This document shows, piece by piece, positions 22,352 through 33,234 of a DNA stretch of 64,000 nucleotides; the first letter of the stretch is position 1, and each line of letters opens with the position of its first letter. The stretch covers positions 13,220,434 to 13,284,433 of the forward strand of contig NC_050099.1 in the NCBI RefSeq assembly GCF_902167145.1, in the 5' to 3' direction. The translations under genes were made by a program, and so were the position numbers. The notes under the pieces were generated by a model, which worked only from the letters and a program-made list of their open reading frames with translations, was not told the DNA's origin and ran no database searches. This DNA is from Zea mays (taxonomy: Eukaryota; Streptophyta; Magnoliopsida; Poales; Poaceae).

Positions 22352-22447
22352 CTTGTTTCATGGGAAGAAGGTGGTTACAAGATTTCTGATTATCCGATGC
22401 CGAGAGGAGAGGTAGTGGTTGGCGGACACAGTACAACAAAAGGCTAT
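22352..22447 (+). pseudogene. Captured long-chain acyl-CoA synthetase exon (part 2)
   Basis: After an AATGTAG acceptor the exon encodes [20 protein letters not shown] and [12 protein letters not shown], then TAG. This matches the later part of LACS enzymes, after the region in 20733-20814. The two LACS exons flank the ABCB and FATB fragments. Either one LACS capture was split by later acquisitions, or two separate captures took place. Confidence 0.78.
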
Positions 22448-22639
22448 AGGACTAACTGTATTGTATGTGATATTCTGTGAACTTATATATTTGGACTTGT
22501 GTGAATTTGTGATATGAACATATATCAATGTGTTTGAAATCTGTATTGTATGTGATATTCTGTTTTGCATGTGATATTATGTGTGTCTAATTTTTTATTT
22601 CTGTATTTTTTATTTTTTTCTGGAAAAGGGTTAATATGC

Positions 22640-23097
22640 AGTCGAACTTAATGTGTAGTCGAACTTATATATTTGAACTTATATATTTGGACTTAACATT
22701 AAGAACGTGGGTACCGTCGAACTTAATGTGCAGTCCTCGCAGACCCACGCATGACACATACGTTCGACGACCACGTGGCCCCGTCGAACTTAACCGTAAG
22801 AACGTGGGTACCCACAAACTTATGGGAAAAAATTCGACGGCCCCCGTCGAACTTAAAAATGCATGTTCTTAATGTTAAGTTCGACTGTACCCACATTCTT
22901 AATGTTAAGTTCTACGGTACCCACATTCTTAATGTTAAGTTCGACGGGGCTGTCAAACTTACTTCTCTAAGTTCGTCCAAAAAATTATCGTCGGCTATAT
23001 TCGTCGGTAAACCCACGTTCTTACGGTAAGTTCGACGGCTTATTACATTAAGTTCGACGGTTTGTCACCCACGTTCTTTAACCAGTTTCCTGTAGTG
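22640..23097. repeat. CACTA right subterminal repeats and terminus
   Basis: At least ten copies of GTCGAACTTAA / TTAAGTTCGAC and several of AAGAACGTGGGTACC, ending in CCAGTTTCCTGTAGTG, the inverted CACTA terminus. The motifs are those of the left end, confirming pairing of the two ends across 14 kb. Confidence 0.85.
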
Positions 23098-23235
23098 TTT
23101 ATCAAAAGGATGCTCACCTGCATTTTTAGCTTCAGCCATAATTATTACGGATAGTAAACAAACATCATGTGTAAAAGATATCGGGGCAAGGATCACTGCT
23201 GCAATGATACTTAACACACTTAATGGTACTTATTA

Positions 23236-23407
23236 CTCCCTCCGTCCCAGGATATAAGGCGTAACCACCTCTGGTTCAAAGACCAAGAAATACATTTAAT
23301 TGTCTCTATACCACTGCATCGATGTACGTATGCATAGAGAGAGCACGCCTTATATTGTGGGACAAGAATAAAAAATGGTTACGCCTTATATCTTGAGACG
23401 GAGGGAG
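23236..23407. mobile_element. Stowaway MITE (Tc1/mariner type)
   Basis: Starts CTCCCTCCGTCCCAGGATAT and ends in the complementary GACGGAGGGAG, with inner arms TAAGGCGTAACC / GGTTACGCCTTA. It is flanked by TA on both sides. The ends and duplication are diagnostic of Stowaway elements; 172 bp, non-coding. Confidence 0.88.
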
Positions 23408-23514
23408 TATAAACTTTCAGTAGTACTCAATACATTCAGACTCAACACAATCAGTGCTTACGAATGAGAAAGTTTGCAGGGAAGGGCTGCATTTATAGGG
23501 AAGGCCCCTAGCCA

Positions 23515-23845
23515 CGTACCGGTACTAAATACATCACTTTTAGTACTAGTTATATAAAAGAACCGGTGCCAAACTAAAATTTTGCTGGAATTCCAAATGC
23601 TCTAGCGAGAAAGGAAAGTATCTTTCAATAACTGTTATTATAAAAAACAATATTAAACGCGCCTCTGATTTTTGAGCCAGTCGTGGGGTCTTGAGTACGA
23701 GTTGGAGTTTTCAACCGATACTAAATATTTAAACTTTAATACCGGTTCTTTGATAGAAGTGGTACCAAAGGTATCAGTGTACCGGTTCTTGTTTTGAAAT
23801 GGTACTAAATAACTTAATTAGTACCGGTTGAAAACACCAACTAAT
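23515..23845. repeat. Scattered ACCGGTACTAAA-type repeats
   Basis: TACCGGTACTAAAT, AGAACCGGTGCCAAAC, TACCGGTTCTTTGATAG and AGTACCGGTTGAAAAC occur in both orientations. Such arrays are usually subterminal regions of DNA transposons. No matching terminus or target duplication was found, so it is left as an unassigned repeat. Confidence 0.4.
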
Positions 23846-24369
23846 ACCAATATCCTCTGCAAGGACTCGAGATTTAAAACCATAATGAAGTTAGTATCAA
23901 TACCGATTCAAAACACCTGGAACAAAATTTGTTGGACAGAAGCCCTATTCTTCAGTAGCGTTGATAACTACATGCAACACACATTGCAAAAAAAATTAAA
24001 AAATTCCTAATTTTGTATTTCATAGAACCCCGAATTGCTGCACTGCATATCTAATATTTGAATGTGGTTAATGTTCATCCCCGCTCGTCTTATTCATTTT
24101 TTTTGTGAAAAACAAAAATTTAAAGCCACACTTACAATATATATGAACACAAGGTTGACTTGTCCCTTCTGGTTCGGGTGGATGATGAGTGATTGTCAAT
24201 GGATAGCGTCTCGGGTCGAGTTGTGGATTGATCGAGGCCTGAGTTTTGTGTTGTGCAACCATGTCGGTCGTCATGTGCTGTGTAGGTGTGGAGCACAGGG
24301 ATGATGGTCAATGGCGAAGGTGAAGGTCATGCGGATTTGTGCCGATGGATCAGGAGCGGTGAAGGACGA
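23846..24369. other. Flanking DNA left of the MULE, no gene seen
   Basis: AT-rich then mixed DNA without a supported gene. The last bases form the left copy of the MULE target duplication, so this is the sequence that was next to 46815 before the MULE inserted. Confidence 0.5.
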
Positions 24370-24378
24370 GCGTTGGGA

Positions 24379-24600
24379 CCGAATTTTTTGCAATTTAGCC
24401 CTTAAACAGATTTAAAATCACGTTTAGACCTAAAAAAAATTTTAATCTCAAATTTGGACCCTTAGCTCGGCGAGCTCGGCGCCATAGCCTATGGCGCCGA
24501 GCGGTGACGTGGCCAGGGAGACCGGCGCTGACGTGGCAGCTGGCGTGGCGCCTAGCTCGGCGCCATAGATCTTGGCGCCGAGCTAGGACTTAACCTTCGC
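24379..24600. repeat. MULE left terminal inverted repeat
   Basis: CCGAATTTTTTG, TTTAGCCC, CACGTTTAGACC, AATTTGGACCC and the palindromes at 24474-24502 and 24552-24586 line up in order with the reverse complement of 46540-46805. The transposase should bind within it, and it should carry the promoter of the plus-strand genes. Confidence 0.82.
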
Positions 24601-24965
24601 CGCGGTTTCTTCTCCGCGCGCTTGCTTGTTCTCTGTTTCCTCAGCCGCCGCGCGCCCGATTCACTCCGCAGCCGCCGCGCGCCGCCGACCTCGCCCCGCT
24701 TCCCCGCCCACCGCGCCGCGCGCTCGCCAGAGCCGCCAAGCCGCGCGCCCGCCCCGGCCGCTGCGCCGCGCGCGCTCCGGCCGCCGCGCCCGCCGTCGAC
24801 ACCGCGCCGTGCCGAGCGCCGTGCCTTGCCGAGCGCCCGCCGCCGACACCGCAGCTCGTCCGCCACCGCCGCCGACACCGCAGCGCGCCCACCACCGCCG
24901 CCGCGCGCCCGCTAGGTAAATTTTTTACTGTTGTTAGTTACTTAGTTAGTAAATTGTCAGTGTTT
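24600..24965 (+). other. MULE GC-rich leader and split first intron
   Basis: 24600-24912 is extremely GC-rich (CGCCGCGCGC-type) and ends in CGCTAG before GTAAATTTTTTACTG, a good donor. The following AT-rich TTAGTTAGTAAAT sequence matches the style of 38621-38800 on the far side of the gypsy insertion. This looks like an untranslated first exon and the start of its intron. Long frames on both strands here are composition artefacts. Confidence 0.5.
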
Positions 24966-25484
24966 AGCATTGTCGAGGACTATAATTAGGGGTACCCTCA
25001 AGGCTCCTAATTCTCAGCTGGTAACCCCCATCAGCATAAAGCTGCAAAGGCCTGATGGGTGCGATTAAGACAGGGATCAGCCCATTCGAGGGACTCGATC
25101 ACACCTCGCCCGAGCCTAGCCTCGGACAAGGGCAGCCGACCCCGGAGGATTTCCGTCTCGCCCGAGGCCCCCCTCCAGCGGCGAATATATTTCCGGCTCG
25201 ACCGAGGCCCTATCTTCGCCAAGAAGCAACCCTGACCAAATCGCCGCACCGACCGACCAAATCACAGGAGCATTTAATGCAAAGGTGGCCTGACACCTTT
25301 ATCCTGACGCGCGCCCCCCAGCCGGCAGAGCCGAAGTGACCGCCGTCACTTCGCCGCTCCACTGACCGGCCTGACAGAAGGACAGCGCCGCCTGCGCCAC
25401 TCCGACTGCGGTGCCACTTGATAGAGTGAGACTGACAGGCAGTCAGGCCCGGCCGAAGGCACCCTAGGAAGCTCCGCTTCGCCC

Positions 25485-25790
25485 GACCTAGGGCTCGGAC
25501 TCAGGCTAAGTCCCGGAAGACGGCGAACTCCGCTCCGCCCGACCCAGGGCTCGGACTCGGGCTAAGTCCCGGAAGACGACGAACTCCGCTCCGCCTGACC
25601 CAGGGCTCGGACTCGGGCTAAGTCCTGGAAGACGGCGAATTCCGCCCGACCCAAGGCTCGGACTCGGGCTAAGTCCCGGAAGACGACGAACTCCGCTCCG
25701 CCCGACCTAGGGCTCGGACTCGGGCTCAGCCCCAGAAGACGACGAACTCCGCTTCACCCGACCCCAGGGCTCGGACTCCGCCGTGGCCTC
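25485..25790 (+). repeat. 56-bp tandem repeats in the 5' LTR (about five units)
   Basis: Each unit contains GGGCTCGGACTCGGGCTAAG followed by CCCGGAAGACGACGAACTCC. One unit is a few bases short. The 3' LTR of the same element has about three units and the second Huck-like LTR about eight. Confidence 0.85.
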
Positions 25791-26277
25791 AGCCGACGGC
25801 CTCCACCTCGCCCGACCTAGGGGCTCGGACTCGACCTCAGCCACGGAAGACAGACTCGACCTCGGCTTCGGAGGAGCTTCCACATCGCCCAACCTAGGGC
25901 GCAGACCAGCCACGTCAACAGGAGGCGCCATCATCACCCTACCCCGAGCTGACTCGGGCCGCAGGGAACAAGACCGGCGTCCCATCTGGCTCGCTCCGCC
26001 AGATAGGCAATGATGGCGCCCCGCATACTCTGTGACGACGGCGGCTCTCAGCCCCCTTACGGAAGCAAGAGGACGTCAGCAAGGACTCAATCGCTCCGAC
26101 AGTTGTCCCTCCGCCAGGCTCCATCGCTCCTCCGACGGCCACGACATCACACCAGCTGGGTGCCAAAATCTCTCCGGCTGCCACGACGGCATGTACTTAG
26201 GGCGCTAGCTCTCCTCCGCTAGACACGTAGCACTCTGCTATACCCCCCATTGTACACCTGGATCCTCTCCTTACGCC

Positions 26278-26285
26278 TATAAAAG
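26278..26285 (+). promoter_or_regulatory. TATA box of the Huck-like 5' LTR
   Basis: TATAAAAG in TTACGCCTATAAAAGGAAGG; identical boxes occur at 38307-38314 and 52839-52846 in the other two LTRs. Confidence 0.75.
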
Positions 26286-26586
26286 GAAGGACCAGGGCCC
26301 TCTTAGAGAGGGTTGGCCGTGCGGGGACGAGGAGGAGACAGGCGCTCGCTTGAGGCCGCTCGCTCCCTCTCCCGCGTGGACGCTTGTAACCCCTTACTGC
26401 AAGCGCACCCGACCTGGGCGCGGGATGAACACGAAGGCCGCGGGATTCCCACCTCTCTCACACCGGTCTCCGGCCGCCTCACTTTCCCCCCTTCGCGCTC
26501 GCCCTCGCGCTCGACCCATCTGGGCTGGGGCACGCGGCGACATTCACTCGTCGGCTCAGGGACCCCCCGGTCTCGAAACGCCGACA

Positions 26587-26606
26587 GTTGGCACGCCAGG
26601 TAGGGG
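26587..26606 (+). other. Primer-binding site region, first Huck-like element
   Basis: GTTGGCACGCCAGGTAGGGG follows the 5' LTR; the second element has GTTGGCGCGCCGGGTAGGGG in the same place. Position and conservation fit a primer-binding site. The tRNA is not identified here. Confidence 0.6.
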
Positions 26607-26646
26607 CCTGCTGCGTGTTGACGAACAGCTTCTCGTCAAGCTCCAG

Positions 26647-29600
26647 ATGGGCAGCCTCCAGCAACCACTCCAACCCGGGACGGTGCTCCGTTTCGGGAGT
26701 CTTGAGTTCATGTCCCTCGACGGCAGCTACGACATGATACTCATTCCACCGCCGGGCGACAGCGGCAATGGCGGCCGACAGTCCGCCCGCCGGCGGCAGA
26801 ATCGACGACGTCTTCCCCGCGTGGTGGAAGAACAACCTTCGAGCTCATCCCGCCCTCTTCCCTGCCGACGGAGGGGAAGGCGGGGCAACCAAGGCCAAGC
26901 AGGAGGCAGCGCCTCGTCGGCTGTCGAGCGAGTCGATAGCGCCGGCACCCCAACAGGGGGCGCACCGGGTATCGACTTCGCGCTTGAGACGAAGACGAGC
27001 GCCGTCTCCCCGTGACACGCCAATCCCGAGCAAGCGGACGACGCCAGCACGCTCGCGAAAAGCTTGCTGGACGTCACCCTCGTACCTGAGACGACGGTGC
27101 ATTCAGTCCTCGACGTGACTTCATCACCGCCCGTCGACCAAGAGGTACCGACCGATTTCCATCCCACGTCATTTGGATTCAGCCTCAACCCGCCTAGCGA
27201 CTTCGCTTTGGCGGGAGTTCTCGTAGAGGCGAGTCCAAACCCTCTGGGGTTTCGTATGCGGTCACCTTGGGACCGGCTGACGGACGTCTCGACCTACGGG
27301 CCCTCCGGGTCCAAGGAAGACGACGAGCCCAGCTTCTGTTGGGATTTCTCTGGACTTGGCAACCCCAGTGCCGTGCGGGACTTCATGACCGCATGCGACT
27401 ACTGCCTCTCCGACTGTTCCGACGGTAGCCGTAGCCTCGGCGACGAGGACTGCGGCCCAAGTCGCGAATGCTTCCACGTCGATCTGGGGGGTCCCTCCGA
27501 AGGCAACCGTCTCGGCATGCCGGAGGACGGTGATCTCCCTAGGCCGGTGCCTCGCGTTGACATCCCACGAGAGCTAGCTGTGGTCTCCGTTCAGGCGGGG
27601 GGCCATGACCCACAGCTCGAGCAAATCCGCGGGGTGCAGGCCAGGCTCGACGAGGGAGCAGGAGCGCTTGAGCCAATCCGCCGGGACGTCGGGCAGGCAT
27701 GGGCGGGCCAGCCTCCGGCCGGAGAAATACGTCATCTACCCCAGGGCTTCTAGCACCGCATCACCGACGACGTCAGGGTCAGGCCACCACCCGCATCTAG
27801 TGGGGTCGGCCAGAACCTGGCTGCAGCAGCAATGCTCCTCTGCGCGATGCCGGAGCCATCAACCACCGAGGGGCGGCGAATCCAGGGAGAGCTCAAGAAT
27901 CTCCTGGAAGGCGCCGCGGTCCGACGGGCCGAGAGCTCTGCCTCCCGAAGGCAGGGGTACCCCTCGGAACCTCATGCCGTGACTTCCCGATTCATGCGGG
28001 AAGCCTCGGTCTACACCGGGCGCACGCGCAACACCGCGCCTGCGGCCCCGGGTCGCCTCGGCAACAAGCACCATCACCGCGACCGTCGGGCCCACCTCGA
28101 CGAGAGGGTGCGCCGAGGCTACCACCTTAGGCGTGGGGGACGCTACGACAGCGGGGAGGATTGGAGTCCCTCGCCCGAACCACCCGGTCCGCAGGCCTTC
28201 AGCCGGGCCATCCGACGGGCGCCGTTCCCGACCCGGTTCCGACCCCCGACTACTATAACAAAGTACTTGGGGGAGACGAGACCGGAACTATGGCTCGCGG
28301 ACTACCGTCTGGCCTGCCAACTGGGTGGAACGGACGATGACAACCTCATCATCCGCAACCTCCCCCTGTTCCTCTCCGACACCGCTCGCGCCTGGTTGGA
28401 GCACCTGCCTCCGGGGCAGATCTCCAACTGGGACGGCCTGGTCCAAGCTTTCGCCGGCAATTTCCAGGGCACATACGTGCGCCCCGGGAATTCCTGGGAC
28501 CTCCGAAGCTGCCGACAGCAGCCGGGAGAGTCTCTCCGGGACTACATCCGGCGATTCTCGAAGCAGCGCACCGAGCTGCCCAACATCACCGACTCGGATG
28601 TCATCGGCGCGTTCCTCGCTGGCACCACCTGCCACGACCTGGTGAGCAAGCTGGGTCGCAAGACCCCCACCAGGGCGAGCGAGCTGATGGACATCGCCAC
28701 CAAGTTTGCCTCCGGCCAGGAAGCGGTCGAGGCTATCTTCCGAAAGGACAAGCAGCCCCAGGGCCACCCATCGGAAGATGCCCCCGAGGCGTCAACTCAG
28801 CGCGGCGCCAAGAAGAAGGGCCAGAAGTTGCAAGCGAAACGCGACGCTGCCGACGCGGACCTTGTCGCCGCCGCCGAGTACAAAAACCCTCGGAAACCCC
28901 CCGGAGGTGTCAACCTCTTCGACAAAATGCTCAAGGAGCCGTGCCCCTATCACCAGGGGCCCGTCAAGCACACCCTTGAGGAGTGCGTCATGCTTCGGCG
29001 CCACTTCCATAGGGCCGGGCCACCCGCGGAGGGTGGCAGGGCCCACGACGCCGATAAGAAGGAAGATCACCAAGCAGGAGAGTTCCCCGAGGTCCGCGAC
29101 TGCTTCATGATCTACGGTGGGCAAGCGGCGAATGCCTCGGCTCGGCACCGCAAGCAAGAGCGCCGGGAGGTCTGCTCGGTGAAGGTGGCGGCGCCAGTCT
29201 ATCTAGACTGGTCCGACAACCCCATCACTTTCGACCGAGCCGACCACCCCGACCATGTGCCGAGCCCGGGAAAATACCCGCTCGTCGTCGACCCCGTCAT
29301 CGGCGACGTCAGGCTCACCAAAGTCCTCATGGACGGAGGCAGCAACCTCAACATCATCTACGCCGAGACCCTCGGGCTCCTGCGTGTCGATCTGTCCTCC
29401 GTCCGGGCGGGCGCTGCGCCCTTCCATGGGATCATTCCCGGGAAGCGCGTCCAGCCCCTCGGACAACTCGACCTTCCCGTCTGCTTCGGAACACCCTCCA
29501 ACTTCCGAAGGGAGACCTTGACGTTCGAGGTGGTCGGGTTCCGAGGAACCTACCACGCGGTACTGGGAAGACCATGCTACGCGAAGTTCATGGCCGTCCC

Positions 29601-32600
29601 CAACTACACCTACCTGAAGCTCAAGATGCCGGGCCCCAACGGGGTCATCACCGTCGGCCCCACGTACAAACACGCGTTCGAATGCGACATGGAGTGCGTG
29701 GAGTACGACGAGGCCCTCGCCGAGTCCGAGGCCCTCAAACTCGACCTGGAGAGCCTCTCTAAGGAGGTGCCAGACGTGAAGCGACATGCCGACAACTTTG
29801 AGCCAGCGGAGACGGTTAAGTCCGTCCCCCTCGACCTCAGCGGCGACGCCTCCAAGCAGATCCGGATCGGCTCCGGGCTCGAACCCAAATAGGAAGCAAT
29901 GCTCGCGTGGAGTCCCTCGGACATGCCCGGCATACCGAGGGATGTCGCCGAGCACTCGCTGGACATCCGAGCCGGAGCCCGACCCGTCAAGCAGCCTCTG
30001 CTCCGATTTGACGAGGAGAAGCGCAGAGCCATAGGCGAGGAGAACCACAAGCTAATGGCGGCAGGGTTCATCAAAGAGGTATTCCATCCCGAATGGCTTG
30101 CCAACCCTGTGCTTGTGAGAAAGAAAGGGGGGAAATGGCGGATGTGTGTAGACTACACTGGTCTAAACAAAGCATGTCCGAAGGTTCCCTACCCTCTGCC
30201 TCGCATCGATCAAATCATGGATTCCACTGCTGGGTGCGAAACCCTGTCTTTCCTCTATGCCTACTCAGGATATCACCAAATCAGGATGAAAGAGTCTGAC
30301 CAGCTCGCGACTTCTTTCATCACACCCTTCGGCATGTACTGCTATGTCACCATGCCGTTCGGTTTGAGGAATGCGGGTGCGACGTACCAGCGGTGCATGA
30401 ACCATGTGTTCGGCGAACACATCGGCCGCACGGTCGAGGCCTATGTCGATGACATCGTAGTCAAGACGAGGAAAGCCTTCGACCTCCTTTCCGACCTTGA
30501 AGTGACATTCCGATGTCTCAAGGCGAAAGGCGTCAAACTCAATCCCGAGAAGTGTGTCTTCGGGGTGCCCCGAGGCATGCTCTTGGGGTTCATCGTCTCC
30601 GAGCGGGGCATCGAAGCCAACCCGGAGAAGATCGCAGCCATCACCAACATGGGGCCCATCAAGGACTTGAAAGGCGTACAGAAGGTCATGGGATGTCTCG
30701 CGGCTCTGAGCCGCTTCATCTCACGCCTCGGCGAAAGAGGTCTACCTCTGTACCGCCTCTTGAGGAAGGCCGAGTGCTTCACTTGGACCCCTGAGGCCGA
30801 GGAAGCCCTCGGGAACCTGAAGGCGCTCCTCACGAAGGTGCCTATCTTGGTGCCCCCAGCTGCCGGAGAAGCCCTCTTGGTCTACGTCGCCGCGACCACT
30901 CAGGTGGTTAGCGCCGCGATTGTGGTCGAGAGGCAAGAAGAGGGGCATGCATTGCCCGTTCAGACGCCAGTTTACTTCGTCAGCGAGGTACTGTCCGAAA
31001 CCAAGATCTGCTACCCACAAGTTCAGAAGCTGCTGTATGCGGTGATCCTGACACGGCAGAAGTTGCGACACTACTTCGAGTCTCATCCGGTAACTGTGGT
31101 GTCATCCTTCCCCCTGGGGGAGATCATCCAGTGTCGAGAGGCCTCGGGTAGGATTGCAAAGTGGGCGGTGGAAATCATGGGCGAGACAATCTCGTTCGCC
31201 CATCGGAAGGCCATCAAGTCCCAGGTCTTGGCGGACTTCGTGGCCGAATGGGTCGACACCCAGCTACCGACGACTCCGATCCAACCGGAGCTCTGGACCA
31301 TGTTTTTCGACGGGTCGTTGATGAAGACGGGAGCCGGCGCAGGCCTACTCTTCATCTCGCCCCTCGGGAAGCACATACGCTATGTGCTACGCCTCCATTT
31401 CCTGGCATCCAACAATGTGGCTGAGTACGAAGCTCTGGTCAACGGATTGCGGATCGCCATCGAGCTAGGGGTCCGACGCCTCGACGCTCGCGGTGACTCG
31501 CAGCTCGTCATCGACCAAGTCATGAAGAACTCCCACTACCGCGATCCGAAGATGGAGGCCTACTGCGATGAGGTTCGGCGCCTGGAAGACAAGTTCTACG
31601 GGCTCGAGCTCAACCACATCGCTCGGCGCTACAACGAGACTGCGGACGAGCTGGCTCAAATAGCCTCGGGGCGAACAACGGTTCCCCCGGACGTCTTCTC
31701 CTGGGATCTGCATCAACCCTCCGTCAAGATTGACGACACGCCCGAGCCCGAGGTACCCCCGGCCCAGCCCGAGGTACCATCGGCACAACCCGAGGCCCCC
31801 TCGGCACAACCCGAGGCCCCCTCGGCACAGCCCGAGGCACCCTCGGCACAGCCCGAGGCACCCTCGGCTCGGCCCGAGGCACCCTCGGCTCGGCCTGAGG
31901 CGCCCTCAGTTCAGCCCAAGGTACCCTCGGCCCCCGAGGGCGAGACGCTGCACGTCGAGGGGGAGCAAAGCGGGGTCACGCCTAACCAAAACTGGCAGAC
32001 CCCGTACCTGCAATATCTCCACCGAGGAGAGCTACCCCTCGACCGAGCCGAGGCTCGGTGGGTGGCGCGGCGTGCCAAGTCGTTCGTCTTGCTGGGTGAT
32101 GAGAAGGAGCTCTACCACCGCAGCCCCTCTGGCATCCTCCAGCGATGCATCTCCATCACCGAAGGTCAGGAACTCCTGCGAGAGATACACTCGGGGGCTT
32201 GTGGCCATCACGCAGCGCCTCGAGCCCTTGTCGGGAATGCTTTCCGACAAGGCTTCTACTGGCCCACGGCGGTGGCCGACGCTACCAGAATTGTCCGCAG
32301 CTGCGAAGGGTGTCAATTCTACGCAAGGCAGACCCACCTGCCCGCTCAGGCTCTACAAACGATACCCATCACCTGGCCTTTTGCTATGTGGGGTCTGGAC
32401 CTCGTCGGTCCCTTGCAGAAGGCACCCGGGGGCTACACGCACCTGCTGGTCGCCATCGACAAATTCTCCAAGTGGATCGAGGTCCGACCCCTGAACAGCA
32501 TCAGGTCCGAGCAGGCGGTGGCATTCTTCACCAACATCATCCATCGTTTCGGGGTCCCGAACTCCATCATCACCGACAACGGCACCCAATTCACCGGCAG

Positions 32601-33234
32601 AAAGTTCCTGGACTTCTGCGAGGATCACCACATCCGGGTGGACTGGGCCTCCGTAGCTCACCCCATGACAAATGGGCAAGTAGAGCGTGCCAACGGCATG
32701 ATTCTACAAGGGCTCAAGCCTCGGATCTACAACGACCTCAACAAGTTCGGCAAGCGATGGATGAAGGAACTCCCCTCGGTGGTCTGGAGTCTGAGGACAA
32801 CGCCGAGCCGAGCCACGGGCTTCACGCCGTTCTTCCTAGTCTACGGGGCCGAGGCCGTCTTGCCCACAGACCTGGAATACGGCTCCCCGAGGACGAGGGC
32901 CTACACCGACCAAAGCAACCAAGCTAGCCAAGAAGACTCGCTGGACCAGCTGGAGGAGGCTCGGGATAGGGCCTTACTACACTCGGCGCGGTACCAGCAG
33001 TCCCTGCGACGCTACCACGCCCGAGGGGTCCGGTCCCGAGACCTCTAGGTGGGCGACCTGGTGCTTCGGCTGCGACAAGACGCCCGAGGGCGGCACAAGC
33101 TCACGCCCCCCTGGGAGGGGCCGTTCGTCATCGCCAAAGTTCTGAAGCCCGGAACGTACAAGCTGGCCAACAGTCAAGGCGAGGTCTACGACAACGCTTG
33201 GAACATCCAACAGCTACGTCGCTTCTACCCTTAA
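26647..33234 (+). pseudogene. Huck-like Gag-Pol polyprotein, four internal stops
   Basis: One reading frame runs from ATG at 26647 (MGSLQQPLQPG) to the stop at 33232-33234. It is interrupted by TGA 27013-27015, TAG 27751-27753, TAG 29890-29892 and TAG 33046-33048. Order: Gag (core around TRPELWLADYRLACQLGG, from about 28270), protease (LTKVLMDGGSNLNIIYAETL), RT (KWRMCVDYTGLNKACP; YVDDIVVK intact), a seven-residue Pro repeat linker after a second RNase H (FFDGSLMKTGAGAG, NNVAEYEALVNGL), integrase with HHCC-type zinc (CEGCQFYARQTH) and DDE core (GLDLVGP, ITDNGTQFTG, NGQVERANG). RT motif A reads FLYAYSGYHQ (Tyr at 30256-30258) where the catalytic Asp is expected. Sequence just after 29892 also appears shortened relative to relatives. 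Confidence 0.9.
31741..31940 (+). repeat. 21-bp coding repeat (PEAPSAQ linker) in Huck-like Pol
   Basis: About nine tandem units encoding the heptad PEAPSAQ and variants (PEVPSAQ, PEAPSAR), between RNase H and integrase. It is likely an unstructured spacer that expands by slippage. Confidence 0.85.

Larger units (their letters stand above)
8960..23097 (+). mobile_element. CACTA (En/Spm-type) element carrying host gene fragments
   Basis: The left end reads CACTACAAGAAACCG and the right end, reverse-complemented, CACTACAGGAAACTGG. Both are flanked by TTT (8957-8959, 23098-23100), the 3-bp duplication of CACTA elements. Subterminal arrays of GAACGTGGGTACC and GTCGAACTTAA lie at 8990-9185 and 22640-23090. 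Without the nested copia (11216-20069) the element is about 5.3 kb. I find no TNPD-type transposase or TNPA. Instead it holds exon-intron fragments of at least four host genes, all on the plus strand. It is therefore a non-autonomous, gene-capturing (Pack-type) CACTA that would need a transposase from elsewhere. Confidence 0.88.
24971..26586 (+). repeat. Huck-like 5' LTR (first element)
   Basis: 1,616 bp. Begins TGTCGAGGAC (TGTCGGGGAC in the other copies) and ends CGAAACGCCGACA. It contains about five full units of a 56-bp tandem repeat (25480-25790) and a TATA box at 26278-26285. Confidence 0.92.

Noticed and set aside
24622..24919. Overlapping long frames on both strands in GC-rich DNA
   Set aside because: Low-complexity Arg/Pro/Ala translations in every frame; a composition effect inside the MULE leader.
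25707..25985. Minus-strand frame through the LTR tandem repeats
   Set aside because: The Ser/Glu/Pro repeat protein is only the reverse reading of the 56-bp units.
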